A stretch of DNA of 35,810 bases from Leeuwenhoekiella nanhaiensis (GCF_002744755.1 NZ_KZ319304.1:1-35810), one strand, 5' to 3'; shown: positions 24,188-32,942, numbered from the stretch's first letter. Made by a program: numbers and translations. The notes: generated by a model from the sequence alone, not told the origin.

Positions 24188-24775
24188 TTATTTTACTTCA
24201 AAAGGAAATTCAACAAGAACCTTTTCCCAACTCAAGCTAATTGTTCCTGAATCATTGGTGGTCTTTGTTACGTTGTATTCTAAATGTTCCTTGATTTCTT
24301 CGGAAATTTTGGGGGTTACTTTAAACCGCAACACATCATCTTTCTCGTCATATTCATCTTTGCCGTGCTGGTTCCAGTTTGTATTAAAAATAATAGTCCA
24401 TTCCTCTTGGTTCGGAATAACAAAGAACCCGTATTTCCCTGCCTTCAATTCTTTACCGTCAATGGTCAAGTCCTTATTGGTTTCCATCCAAGTGGCCATA
24501 TGGGCTCCTGCTTGCCAAACGGTGTCATAAGGCAGTAAACCGCCAAAAATGATACGTTTACGAACTCCTGGCGATGAATAATCAATATGAATATGTGCAT
24601 CGCCCACCATCGCCATTGCACTTGTATGCGGACTCAATGGTTTTTTATTAGCAGGTACTGCATTTGTTGAATTTTGCTCTGTTTTTTCGGTAATGGGCAA
24701 TTCTTGTGCTTCCTTTGAAGTTTCTTTACAAGAAGCTAAAAGGATAATACATAATAGAATGATACAATCTTTCAT
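24188..24775 (-). CDS. DUF2911 lipoprotein
   Basis: This 195-residue lipoprotein (lipobox LLASC, C16) has a low-complexity linker, then a DUF2911 domain: DAHIHIDYSSPGVRKRIIFG, YDTVWQAGAHMATWMETNKD, LKAGKYGFFVIPNQEEWTII and a final ISLSWEKVLVEFPFEV. DUF2911 proteins are small beta-rich secreted proteins of Bacteroidota with unknown activity. Histidines near the start of the domain might bind metal. It sits between CopA and PepSY genes and is probably a periplasmic accessory of copper handling. Confidence 0.85.
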   Translation of the reverse strand: MKDCIILLCIILLASCKETSKEAQELPITEKTEQNSTNAVPANKKPLSPHTSAMAMVGDAHIHIDYSSPGVRKRIIFGGLLPYDTVWQAGAHMATWMETNKDLTIDGKELKAGKYGFFVIPNQEEWTIIFNTNWNQHGKDEYDEKDDVLRFKVTPKISEEIKEHLEYNVTKTTNDSGTISLSWEKVLVEFPFEVK

Positions 24776-24788
24776 TTTATAGGATGGT

Positions 24789-27302
24789 TTAGTTAATTGA
24801 TTTTGTTCTGAGTCTAAGTGCGTTTGCTATTACAGAAACCGAACTAAAACTCATTGCCAAAGCCGCAATCATAGGCGATAACAGAATTCCGAAAAATGGG
24901 AATAATACTCCTGCCGCAATTGGTACACCCAGCGTGTTGTATATCATAGCAAAAAACAGATTCTGTTTGATGTTCCGCATAACTTTGTGGCTAAGGTTTC
25001 TTGCTTTTACGATACCGTGCAAATCGCCTTTTACCAAGGTTATCATCGCGCTTTCTATAGCGACATCGGTTCCTGTGCCCATTGCGATACCCACATCACT
25101 TTTAGCCAGAGCTGGTGCATCGTTTATACCATCGCCTGCCATTGCAACTATGTGACCTTGTTCTTGTAGTTTTTTAACCTCGTCCAGTTTGTTTTCGGGT
25201 AGCATACCCGCTTTGAAGTCGGCGAGATTGAGTTCGCTGGCAACTGCCTGGGCGGTATCGCGATTATCTCCGGTAAGCATTATTACTTCGATACCTTTAT
25301 CCTGTAATTCTTTAATTGCCTTGGCACTCGTTTCTTTTATTTTATCGCCAATAACCACATAGCCTGAAACTTCGCCATCAATGGATAAGTAGGAAACCGT
25401 TTTTCCCTGTTTCTGAAAGGATTGTGCTTCGGTTTCCATTTCAGGCGATAGTGTGGCATTGGCATACTCCATCATTTTGGCATTTCCCAAATCGAGCTTC
25501 TTGCCATCAACTGTTCCTTCTACGCCTTTTCCGGTTACTGCGCTAAAGTTTTCGGTTTTTGATATTTCGACCTTCTGCTCCTTTCCATATTTCACGGTAG
25601 CTTCGGCAAGGGGATGCTCGCTGGAACTGTTTAGGGATGCGATAAAATGCAGAATTTCGCATTCGCGAAAGCGAGATTCATCAAACGACCCAATTTTCTC
25701 AACCGTTGGTTTCCCTTCCGTAATGGTTCCTGTTTTATCAACGATAAGGGTGTCCACTTTGTCCATTTTCTCTAAGGCTTCGGCATTCTTAATTAGGACA
25801 CCATTTTGGGCGCCTTTACCAACACCTACCATAACGGACATCGGTGTTGCCAATCCTAACGCACACGGACAAGCAATAATCAATACGGCAATGGCATTTA
25901 CAAGGGCAAATACATAAGCTGGCTCTGGTCCCCAAATTGCCCAGACAATAAAGGTGATGACCGCAATGATTACTACCACGGGTACAAAATAGCCTGAAAC
26001 GGTATCTGCCAATTTCTGGATTGGGGCACGACTGCGACTGGCATCGTTGACCATATGTATGATTTGGGAAAGCAAGGTGTCGCTACCCACTTTTTCGGCT
26101 TCCATCAAGAAAGACTGATTCCCGTTAATGGTACCGCTACTTACTTTATCTTCTACAGTCTTATTTACTGGAATAGGTTCTCCTGAAATCATTGATTCAT
26201 CTACGGTAGTTTCGCCTTCGGTAATTTTGCCGTCCACAGGGATTTTATCTCCCGGTTTCACTCTAAGGATATCTCCTTTTTCAATCTGGTCTATGGAAAC
26301 TTCTTCCTCTTTTCCATCAACTACTTTAATGGCTTTATTGGGTGCGAGTTTCAATAGTTCCTTAACTGCTGAATTGGTTTTGCTATGCGCACGCGCTTCC
26401 AAAACCTGACCCATCAGTACCAGCGTGAGAATTACGGTAGCAGCTTCAAAATACACGTGAACCGCACCTGATTCTGTTTTAAACTGTTCGGGAAAAAAGT
26501 CTGGAAACAGCATCCCAAAAACACTAAAGAGCCAAGCCACGCCTGCACCTATACCGATTAAGGTGAACATATTGAGATTCCACGTTTTAATACTACGGTA
26601 GGCACGTTCAAAGAACATCCAAGTGGCATAAAATACCACGGGAATGGAAAGCCCAAATTGAATCCAGTTCCACCATTTCTGTTCCATTATATCATAAAGT
26701 GGATTGTTGGGAATCATTTCACTCATAGCGATTATGAAAATAGGAAGCGTAAAGGCTACTGCTATCCAGAATTTCTTAATCAACTTATTATATGTTTTCT
26801 CTTCGGCAGATAAATCAGGTTCCATCGGCACCAAATCCATACCACATATAGGGCAAGCTCCAGCTTCATCTTTGATAATTTCTGGGTGCATTGGACACGT
26901 CCAGAGTTCTGAAGTTGTAGCCGACAAATTTTGTTCTTCGACTAAATCCATTCCGCAGACTGGGCAGTCGCCTGGCTTATCGTAGGTTTTGTCGCCTTCA
27001 CAATGCATTGGACAGTAGAATGTGCCTGTTCCTTTGCCTTTGGGTTTTTGCTTTTTCGCGGAAGCGGAATCGTCTTTATGATGATGCTCGCCTGGTTTGT
27101 GAATACTGTACGAACCGCCGTCTTTTTTCAATGCTTTCTGAAATGTTTCGATAGGAATATGAGATTCCATTTCAATAGTAGCCTCTTCTTTTTCTAAATT
27201 AACCGAAGCGTTAGTCACACCTTCCACTTTAGATAGTGTTTGCTCAACGTGATTTCGGCAACCGTTGCAGGTCATCCCTTGTATGTGATAGGTGTGTTTC
27301 AT
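24789..27302 (-). CDS. copA: Copper-translocating P-type ATPase
   Basis: This 837-residue P1B-1 ATPase pumps Cu(I) out of the cytoplasm. Domains in order: HMA domain with GMTCNGC (C12/C15); a His-rich linker; two heavy-metal-binding domains (FYCPMHCEG with CPVCGMDL; WTCPMHPEI with CPICGMDL); TM helices; actuator motif ESMISGEPIP; the TM6 CPC motif (C478-P479-C480); phosphorylation site DKTGTITEG (D522); SSEHPLAEA; MLTGDN; and GDGINDAPAL. TM segments near the C-terminus include YNTLGVPIAAGVLFP. It is 2 bp after the permease gene. It is longer than typical because of the duplicated HMBDs. Two variants of the dispersed palindrome lie inside it (25658-25673 and 27054-27066). Confidence 0.96.
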   Translation of the reverse strand: MKHTYHIQGMTCNGCRNHVEQTLSKVEGVTNASVNLEKEEATIEMESHIPIETFQKALKKDGGSYSIHKPGEHHHKDDSASAKKQKPKGKGTGTFYCPMHCEGDKTYDKPGDCPVCGMDLVEEQNLSATTSELWTCPMHPEIIKDEAGACPICGMDLVPMEPDLSAEEKTYNKLIKKFWIAVAFTLPIFIIAMSEMIPNNPLYDIMEQKWWNWIQFGLSIPVVFYATWMFFERAYRSIKTWNLNMFTLIGIGAGVAWLFSVFGMLFPDFFPEQFKTESGAVHVYFEAATVILTLVLMGQVLEARAHSKTNSAVKELLKLAPNKAIKVVDGKEEEVSIDQIEKGDILRVKPGDKIPVDGKITEGETTVDESMISGEPIPVNKTVEDKVSSGTINGNQSFLMEAEKVGSDTLLSQIIHMVNDASRSRAPIQKLADTVSGYFVPVVVIIAVITFIVWAIWGPEPAYVFALVNAIAVLIIACPCALGLATPMSVMVGVGKGAQNGVLIKNAEALEKMDKVDTLIVDKTGTITEGKPTVEKIGSFDESRFRECEILHFIASLNSSSEHPLAEATVKYGKEQKVEISKTENFSAVTGKGVEGTVDGKKLDLGNAKMMEYANATLSPEMETEAQSFQKQGKTVSYLSIDGEVSGYVVIGDKIKETSAKAIKELQDKGIEVIMLTGDNRDTAQAVASELNLADFKAGMLPENKLDEVKKLQEQGHIVAMAGDGINDAPALAKSDVGIAMGTGTDVAIESAMITLVKGDLHGIVKARNLSHKVMRNIKQNLFFAMIYNTLGVPIAAGVLFPFFGILLSPMIAALAMSFSSVSVIANALRLRTKSIN

Positions 27303-27304
27303 TT

Positions 27305-28540
27305 TTATTGAATTATGAATTTAATAATCAAACCTCCTGCAAGCCATACATAACAAATGAATGCTGCATATTTTAAGATGGTTTCTAACAATTGGCTTTT
27401 TGGTGCCATCTCGCTCATTGAATGCTCTACATCTTTTCGCTTGAAGAACCCCAGGTAGATTAAGTAACCCGATATGGCCAAGAAGGCTATATTTAAAAAG
27501 AAAGTGTAGTTTATTTTGAAATGGTCCTTATCTTGAATATTTACTTGCGAAGGGTCTGGTATTAAATCAAGAAAATTAAAACCATAGTGAAGTATTAATG
27601 AAGCCGATATAAGAGCCGTAAAGAGTAAGAACAAAATGAAAAGTGACATTTTCCAGCCATAATATTTGGCATTTATACGTAATACGGGAAACACAACTAA
27701 ATCACTGAAAATAAATGCCATTACGCCAGCAAAACTTACACCCTTGCCGAAAAGTAAGGCGGCCAGCGGAATATTGCCCATACTTCCTATAAATGTTAAA
27801 AATGCTGCGATAGGCCCCACTATGATATGTTCAAGAATTTCTAAGAAGGTAAAATCATTAGTACCCTTGCCGCTATTGATGAATAAGGTTTCAAAGAATG
27901 CATCTGGGACGAATGCCGCCGTAATCCCTGCAATGGTGAATCCAACAGTTACGTCCTTCCAAACCATTGACCATTCCATTTTGTATTTTCTGGCAACTTT
28001 AGCCCAGTTTGCTTCTTTTTTTATCTCTGATTTCCAATCGTCATCTTGACCTTTGCTCTCGTCATTTTCGTTGCCATCATCTTTGAGATTCTTGCGTGCC
28101 TTTTCTATTAATTTTTTAGGATTTATGATTCGAATCAGTAACCAACTGACCAATATCAACAGAATACCACCTAAGTATTCGCCTACTACAAATTGCCAGC
28201 CCAAAAAGATTGAAATAAGAATGCCCAATTCGATAACCAAGTTGGTGGAAGCCAATAGAAATGCAATCGATGAGACGAAACTGGCACCTTTCTTAAAGAT
28301 TGATTTCGTACCAGCTAGCGCCGAGAAGCTGCAAGAACTACTGATAAAACCGAAGAAGGTACCCAGCAATATGCTCTTGCCTTCATTCTTACCCATTGCT
28401 TCTTGCATTTTTTGCCTAGTTACAAAAACTTGAATCATACTGCTGATTATATAACCAACTACAAAAGCCCATAGAGCTGTCCAGAAAAATCCTACTGAGG
28501 TAAAGGCTGCTTCTGCCCAGGATTTTAAAAAATCATTCAT
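27305..28540 (-). CDS. Membrane permease (ArsP_1/DUF318-like)
   Basis: This 411-residue integral membrane protein has about 9-10 TM segments. The motif FISSSCSFSALAGTKSIFKK and FLLASTNLVIELG correspond to the CSCGxxPL-type block of the ArsP_1/DUF318 permeases, some of which export organo-arsenic or metals. A charged cytoplasmic loop (about residues 145-190) separates the two halves, and the second half has a matching GSMGNIPLAALLFGKGVSFA motif. Cysteine replaces the usual CSCG pattern only partly. It lies between CopA and the K+ channel-like gene and overlaps the latter by 8 bp. A role in Cu/Zn or metalloid export is likely; the substrate is not certain. Confidence 0.8.
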   Translation of the reverse strand: MNDFLKSWAEAAFTSVGFFWTALWAFVVGYIISSMIQVFVTRQKMQEAMGKNEGKSILLGTFFGFISSSCSFSALAGTKSIFKKGASFVSSIAFLLASTNLVIELGILISIFLGWQFVVGEYLGGILLILVSWLLIRIINPKKLIEKARKNLKDDGNENDESKGQDDDWKSEIKKEANWAKVARKYKMEWSMVWKDVTVGFTIAGITAAFVPDAFFETLFINSGKGTNDFTFLEILEHIIVGPIAAFLTFIGSMGNIPLAALLFGKGVSFAGVMAFIFSDLVVFPVLRINAKYYGWKMSLFILFLLFTALISASLILHYGFNFLDLIPDPSQVNIQDKDHFKINYTFFLNIAFLAISGYLIYLGFFKRKDVEHSMSEMAPKSQLLETILKYAAFICYVWLAGGLIIKFIIQ

Positions 28541-29069
28541 ATTTTTCTATTTTAATATTATTGATGTTAGCGATACCGAAAACCAAGACAAAAAACCGTA
28601 AAGCCACTTGTAGCATCACCAAGGTTTTGGCCACCATTGATACCGGAACGATATCCCCATATCCAACCGAGGAAAATGTAATTGTACTCAGGTACAAATA
28701 CTCAAAGAGTATTTCTGATGTTGAGCTAACGAGACCAGAACTATTCTTGAAATTCGTTTCATCAAAAATGTGAAGGGCTGCATAGTCGGTTGCAAAGGAC
28801 AAGAGTATCAATCCAATCAGTAAAGCAAATAGTACGAGAATATGGCTCATTAAATGACTCTGCGCTATAATCTTCATCAACTGGTTAAACGAAAGCTTTA
28901 CAATGAAATAGATTTTGACGATTGACAGAGCTAAAATCACATACTCTGACCAGCTATTATCTAACCTAGAAAAGAGCACAATATTTATCAGACCAGCTGC
29001 TATTACTACTGAAATAGTAAGCCAAGCTTTTCCGAAAAGTTGTTTGTAAAACGAATCTATCTTTTCCAA
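28533..29069 (-). CDS. Small ion-channel protein (K+ channel-like)
   Basis: This 178-residue membrane protein has about four hydrophobic segments. The last two flank a pore loop carrying TITFSSVGYGDIVPVS, where SVGYGD is a variant of the K+ selectivity filter TVGYGD. It fits the Ion_trans_2 family. No regulatory RCK domain is present. It overlaps the permease start by 8 bp, so it is firmly in the operon. A K+ or cation channel inside a copper block is unusual: it could relieve the charge imbalance of copper-induced membrane damage or be a passenger. No direct role in copper is known. Confidence 0.85.
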   Translation of the reverse strand: MEKIDSFYKQLFGKAWLTISVVIAAGLINIVLFSRLDNSWSEYVILALSIVKIYFIVKLSFNQLMKIIAQSHLMSHILVLFALLIGLILLSFATDYAALHIFDETNFKNSSGLVSSTSEILFEYLYLSTITFSSVGYGDIVPVSMVAKTLVMLQVALRFFVLVFGIANINNIKIEKYE

Positions 29070-29150
29070 TTTCTTTAATGCTTTTTATTTGTGCCTGACA
29101 AGGGAAGAGTTACTAACCAACCATCATATTTCCCTTCCCATATCAGGACT

Positions 29151-29603
29151 TTATAAATCATCTTTTAATCGTTGTATATATTTTACCAATTTCGATTTTG
29201 CCATCGTGTCTAGTTTAGCATTTTGATGTATTATTATATAGCTATTCATAGGCATTTCTCCACTTTCTACTTGTTTAATGATAGACCGTAACTTACTTCT
29301 CTTTCTCCTATCAGAATAATTGCTCCACTCATTAAAATTCAGTTCTGCTTTTCCTTCTTTAATATGGTTTTCTAAAAACCAAGCTGCGGGCTGAATTTTA
29401 CTATACCAAGGATAAGCAGTGTTATTACTGTGACAATCATAGCAGGACACCTTGAGTTGATTCTCAATATCTAACGGTACTTTATTAACCATCATAAAAT
29501 CAGTTTCAAGTGTTGTATAGCTTTCATTTTTATCCACCGGAAAAAATTGAATAACGATTAACGCAATAAGCGCTACCCAAGCTATGATTTTTAGAAATTT
29601 CAT
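29151..29603 (-). CDS. Haem-binding domain protein (CxxCH)
   Basis: This 150-residue protein has an N-terminal signal anchor (IIAWVALIALIVIQFF) and a single CYDCH motif (C54, C57, H58) followed by SNNTAYPWYSKIQPAAWFLE. This is the signature of the haem_bd family, small periplasmic c-type cytochromes of Bacteroidota. One haem would be attached by the cytochrome c machinery. It could pass electrons in copper or oxygen-linked redox reactions. It abuts the DUF3347 gene directly (1 bp apart) and lies upstream of the channel gene. Confidence 0.85.
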   Translation of the reverse strand: MKFLKIIAWVALIALIVIQFFPVDKNESYTTLETDFMMVNKVPLDIENQLKVSCYDCHSNNTAYPWYSKIQPAAWFLENHIKEGKAELNFNEWSNYSDRRKRSKLRSIIKQVESGEMPMNSYIIIHQNAKLDTMAKSKLVKYIQRLKDDL

Positions 29604-30194
29604 TTAGTTTATTTCTCTCTGTACTTTACCACATCTCAACATTGAACTACCGTAATACGGATTTAAGACATTTTCTTCTTTGCTTAACCAAGCAGTACCA
29701 CCATCATACATAGGGCAATATTGCTCGTACAGTTTTGTTGCTGTTCCTGTTATAGCTACCATATCTGTAATGTCTTTACTTAAAACTTTGAAATGCTCGC
29801 GTTGATGTTTGATGTCGCTTTCCGAAATGTGCTCTGCGTGTTCTGTTGCATCTTCGATTATGTCATTTAATTCTGATTTTTCATTGTCCGAATAGTTGGA
29901 TGCATCAAATGCTTTTAGGGATTGAGCCATTGTATTCCCCAATTCCTTTGCTTTACCATTGTCATCGTTTACAAGCGCATCTTTTAAGTTGAAATAATCA
30001 TTCAGGATTGCTGCTGCTTTTGCATCCTCATTGTCACTCATTACCATATCGTCCTTGTCATCCATAGATTCTTGGTGCATCTCGTTGCTCATCGGCGCAG
30101 CAGCTTCTTCTTTGTTTCCGTTTTTACAGGAAACTGTTAAAAATATTGTGGCAGCCAGTGCCATTGTACTCATTGTTCTTTTTACTGTTTTCAT
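29604..30194 (-). CDS. DUF3347 lipoprotein
   Basis: This 196-residue lipoprotein (lipobox FLTVSC, C23) has a Met/Asp-rich linker and a DUF3347 domain: [51 protein letters not shown] and [12 protein letters not shown]. The Cys-Met and terminal Cys-Gly motifs suggest a copper site. The domain is homologous to the C-terminus of the CusB-like adaptor at 21229, so the element carries both a free and a fused copy. A periplasmic copper-binding role is likely. It is 17 bp downstream of the frameshifted DUF302 gene. Confidence 0.85.
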   Translation of the reverse strand: MKTVKRTMSTMALAATIFLTVSCKNGNKEEAAAPMSNEMHQESMDDKDDMVMSDNEDAKAAAILNDYFNLKDALVNDDNGKAKELGNTMAQSLKAFDASNYSDNEKSELNDIIEDATEHAEHISESDIKHQREHFKVLSKDITDMVAITGTATKLYEQYCPMYDGGTAWLSKEENVLNPYYGSSMLRCGKVQREIN

Positions 30195-30211
30195 TTTATT
30201 TAGCTTTCGGT

Positions 30212-30692
30212 TTATAATTTCATTTGTTTTGGTCCGATGTAATCCAATAAATCCGTTAGGGATTTTTTTACTTCTGCACTCAACTTTTTAATTTCAGATT
30301 TTTCTGAAAATGACCAAGTTTTCTCTGTATCCTCAATTGAAACTTCAACCAAGGTCTCTCCTTTAATTTTTTTAATGCTAATTTTACAGGGAATTAAAGT
30401 TGTCATCTGTACATCGTAAGACAGTAAATCAGCTGCTGTTTTCTTATTACAGACCAATAAAATCTTATGGCTAGACTGATTTTTGATATGGTTATTGAGA
30501 TATTTTTCAATATCCATTTCGGCGATAATATCAAAGTCTGCCTTTTTTTAGACTTTCCCTTAATTGTGCAAGTGCTTCATCGAATGTGAGTGAGCCATAT
30601 CTTCTTACAAAGCAATAGGGCGTATTTCTACTCTCTGTATAGTTTTGATCTGGTGTTTCTTGTATAGTATCCTTTTCTGTTCCCATAACCAT
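30212..30692 (-). pseudogene. DUF302 protein split by a frameshift
   Basis: Reading from ATG at 30692, the frame gives MVMGTEKDTIQ, then PYCFVRRYGSLTFDEALAQL and RESLKKGRL, stopping at 30531. With one A fewer in the A7 run (30543-30549 on the plus strand as T7) the frame continues as ADFDIIAEMDIEKYLNNHI, then CNKKTAADLLSYDVQMTTLI, PCKISIKKIKGETLVEV, ending at 30212. This joined ~160-residue protein aligns with its neighbour, the intact DUF302 protein (FDE, LKK, DI/GI, LIPCKI/MLPCNV). It is therefore a frameshifted or mis-sequenced gene. The second half alone, from the ATG at 30517, would encode 101 residues. Confidence 0.85.
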
Positions 30693-30693
30693 A

Positions 30694-31083
30694 TCAATTT
30701 AATTGATTAATTACACGCTTTAATTTTTCTGATATTTCATTGGCTATCTCTGTAAGTTTTTCATTCTTTACAGCTTGCATTGAAGCTAGAGGGTTTACTG
30801 CTGCTATTTCAACAGTATTTTCATTTTTCTGCTGAACAATAACATTACAAGGCAACATGGCACCTATTTTATCTTCGGCCTCTAAGGCTTGATGAGCAAA
30901 GGGCGGGTTGCAGGCTCCCAAAATCTGATACCGCTTAAAATCTACATCGAGTTTCTTTTTTAGGGTTTCGTTTACATTGATTTCGGTAAGGATACCGAAA
31001 CCTTCCTTTTTGAGTTTTTCGGTTACTTTGTCTATTACCTCATCGAAATTTTCATTAAGAGTTGTATTAAAATAGTATTTCAT
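30694..31083 (-). CDS. DUF302 family protein
   Basis: This 129-residue soluble protein matches DUF302: FDEVIDKVTEKLKKEGFGIL, ACNPPFAHQALEAEDKIGAM and LPCNVIVQQKNENTVEIAAV. The LPC motif is the family hallmark, and its Cys with the earlier ACNPP Cys may bind metal. Many DUF302 genes lie near copper or metal resistance genes, but their function is unknown. No signal peptide is seen. It is directly upstream of a second DUF302 gene, which starts 1-2 bp past its stop codon but is frameshifted, so two paralogues were once co-expressed. Confidence 0.88.
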   Translation of the reverse strand: MKYYFNTTLNENFDEVIDKVTEKLKKEGFGILTEINVNETLKKKLDVDFKRYQILGACNPPFAHQALEAEDKIGAMLPCNVIVQQKNENTVEIAAVNPLASMQAVKNEKLTEIANEISEKLKRVINQLN

Positions 31084-31093
31084 AGTTTTTAAT

Positions 31094-31282
31094 TTAAGAG
31101 TTTAACGTTTGTTTTTGTTCTTCATATTCTTCTTTGGAAAGTTCGCCTTTAGCAAAACGGTCGTCCAAAATGCCTGAAGGATTTTGCTTCCTTTTTTCCC
31201 ATTACCGTTACTTTTATTGCCTGAAAAAATCCATATTCCCAGAAATAGAACTAGCAAACCAATTACCCACCAAATACATCAT
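31094..31282 (-). pseudogene. SHOCT-domain small membrane protein, frameshifted copy
   Basis: The C-terminal part reads NPSGILDDRFAKGELSKEEY and EEQKQTLNS, a clear SHOCT domain. The N-terminal part reads WWVIGLLVLFLGIWIFSGNK in another frame. Joining them requires one extra A in the A6 run (31192-31197 on the plus strand as T6). Linking the ATG at 31282 requires one T fewer near 31272. The intact paralogue at 32680 has the same plan (MMMWWW..., DILDNRFAKGEISKEDYEEQ). The gene is degraded or mis-sequenced, and no full-length product is expected. Confidence 0.75.
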
Positions 31283-31298
31283 AATCATTTTTATTTTT

Positions 31299-32597
31299 TT
31301 AAGTGTTGTTTATTTTTTTTAAAAACCATTTTTCTCCAGTAAAAACAAGTATCGTTAACACTAATGCTACAATCACTACTAATAGGTCACTAGAAATCTT
31401 GATCCATAAGAATGCACCTAGTACAATTATGTCTAGCACAATAGCGGTAATAACTATGGCTGCATTTGCCTCTATTTCTTTTCTTAGGTTTTTTAAAATA
31501 CCCCAGTGGATGCCGATATCCATAACCAGATAAAGTATGGCGCCTAATGACGCGATTCTTGTCAAATCAAATAAAACGGTCAAGGTGATTGCCGATACTA
31601 CGGTATAGACCAGCATATGTTTTTGTATGCCCCCTGGCATTCCAAAATGATTATGGGGAATTAAATCCATATCGGTCAACATAGCAGTCATTCTTGAAAC
31701 TGCAAAAACGCTTGCAATAACCCCAGAAATTGTGGCTACAATGGCAATACCAACGGTAAACCAAAGACCGTATTTCCCAAAGGCAGGTTTCGAAGCTTCC
31801 GCTAGCGAATAGTCCTTTGCCTGTATAATTTCTGCTATCGACAGATTAGAGGAAACTGCAAAAGCGACCAAAAGATAGATAAGGGTACAAATGGCCAATG
31901 AAATAATAATGGCTCGCCCTACATTTTTATTTGGGTTTACAATTTCACTACCGCTATTGGTTATGGTCGTAAAACCTTTATAGGCTAAAATGGATAAAGC
32001 CAAAGCTCCTAGATAACTGGAAACCGAATATTCGGATAAACTGCTTGAGGGAACTACTTCCGAAAAAGAGAATCCCGCAGCCCACAAACCGCCTATCGCA
32101 AAAATGGAAATGCCTCCAATTTTTAGAATGGCCATCACCAGAGATGACTTACCAATGATGTTGTTACCCGAAATATTGATTAAGAAAGCGGTAATCAACA
32201 ACACGACTCCTAAAATTGGAACCCAGACGCTATTGTCGCCTACATCGAACAATTGCAACGTATAAGAGCCGAAAGTACGTGCAACCAAACTTTCGTTAAT
32301 GACCATAGAAAAAGCCATCAGTAATGCTCCGGAAGCCGTGAGTGCTCCCTTACCATAAATCTTTTTTAGATAGGTGGCAATTCCACCAGCTGATGGATAG
32401 GCATTCGATAATTTGATATAGGAATAAGCGCTAAAGCCTGATATAATGGCACCCACCAAAAACGCAATGGGAAACCATTGGCCGGACAGTTCTGCCACCT
32501 GGCCCAGCAGGGCAAAAATACCTGCACCTATCATTACCCCTGTACCTAACGATACCGCTCCGGTTAAACTCAGGCTATTTTTTTTATACTCTTTCAT
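31299..32597 (-). CDS. APC-family amino acid/polyamine permease
   Basis: This 432-residue permease has about 12 TM segments and the APC signature at the N-terminus (LSLTGAVSLGTGVMIGAGIF, a helix-1 break of the G-x-G type). Other blocks are FSAYSYIKLSNAYPSAGGIA, FKGF-like AYKGFTTITNSGSEIVNP and RMTAMLTDMDLIP. It probably imports or exchanges an amino acid or amine. It is out of keeping with the metal genes around it. Its two sides carry SHOCT paralogues (one intact, one broken), so it may have entered by duplication or insertion between them. Substrate is unknown. Confidence 0.85.
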   Translation of the reverse strand: MKEYKKNSLSLTGAVSLGTGVMIGAGIFALLGQVAELSGQWFPIAFLVGAIISGFSAYSYIKLSNAYPSAGGIATYLKKIYGKGALTASGALLMAFSMVINESLVARTFGSYTLQLFDVGDNSVWVPILGVVLLITAFLINISGNNIIGKSSLVMAILKIGGISIFAIGGLWAAGFSFSEVVPSSSLSEYSVSSYLGALALSILAYKGFTTITNSGSEIVNPNKNVGRAIIISLAICTLIYLLVAFAVSSNLSIAEIIQAKDYSLAEASKPAFGKYGLWFTVGIAIVATISGVIASVFAVSRMTAMLTDMDLIPHNHFGMPGGIQKHMLVYTVVSAITLTVLFDLTRIASLGAILYLVMDIGIHWGILKNLRKEIEANAAIVITAIVLDIIVLGAFLWIKISSDLLVVIVALVLTILVFTGEKWFLKKINNT

Positions 32598-32679
32598 TTA
32601 AATTAAATTCTAACCAAAAAGCTAGTAACTCATCCTAGTCGCCATTTTATTGGTGTTTGAAATTGCTTTATTTATTCTT

Positions 32680-32871
32680 CTAATTTTTACTGTTCAATGT
32701 TCGTTTTTGTTCTTCATAATCTTCTTTGGATATTTCGCCCTTGGCGAACCGGTTGTCCAGAATATCCATAGGATTTTCCCTTTGCACATTATTTTGTTTA
32801 TTTCTTCCATTGTATAGAAATACACCTAAGACAAGTACAATCGGTATCAATATCCACCACCACATCATCAT
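32680..32871 (-). CDS. SHOCT-domain small membrane protein
   Basis: This 63-residue protein has an N-terminal membrane helix (MMMWWWILIPIVLVLGVFLY) and a C-terminal SHOCT domain (NPMDILDNRFAKGEISKEDY, EEQKRTLNS). SHOCT domains are short oligomerisation modules, usually at the end of membrane or metal-associated proteins. It is paralogous to the broken copy at 31094. It lies between the Met-rich lipoprotein and the APC permease. Function is unknown. Confidence 0.85.
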   Translation of the reverse strand: MMMWWWILIPIVLVLGVFLYNGRNKQNNVQRENPMDILDNRFAKGEISKEDYEEQKRTLNSKN

Positions 32872-32942
32872 AATTTTATAGTTTTAATAGTTAACTAATT
32901 GTTTTTATTTGCAGTTACACTAATCTTAAAATTAGAAACTGA

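Noticed and set aside
30543-30549. Programmed frameshift at the A7 run of the DUF302 gene
   Set aside because: The frame needed is +1 (or -2), not the -1 shift usual at A-AAA-AAA slippery sites, and no downstream stimulatory hairpin is evident; an indel is simpler.
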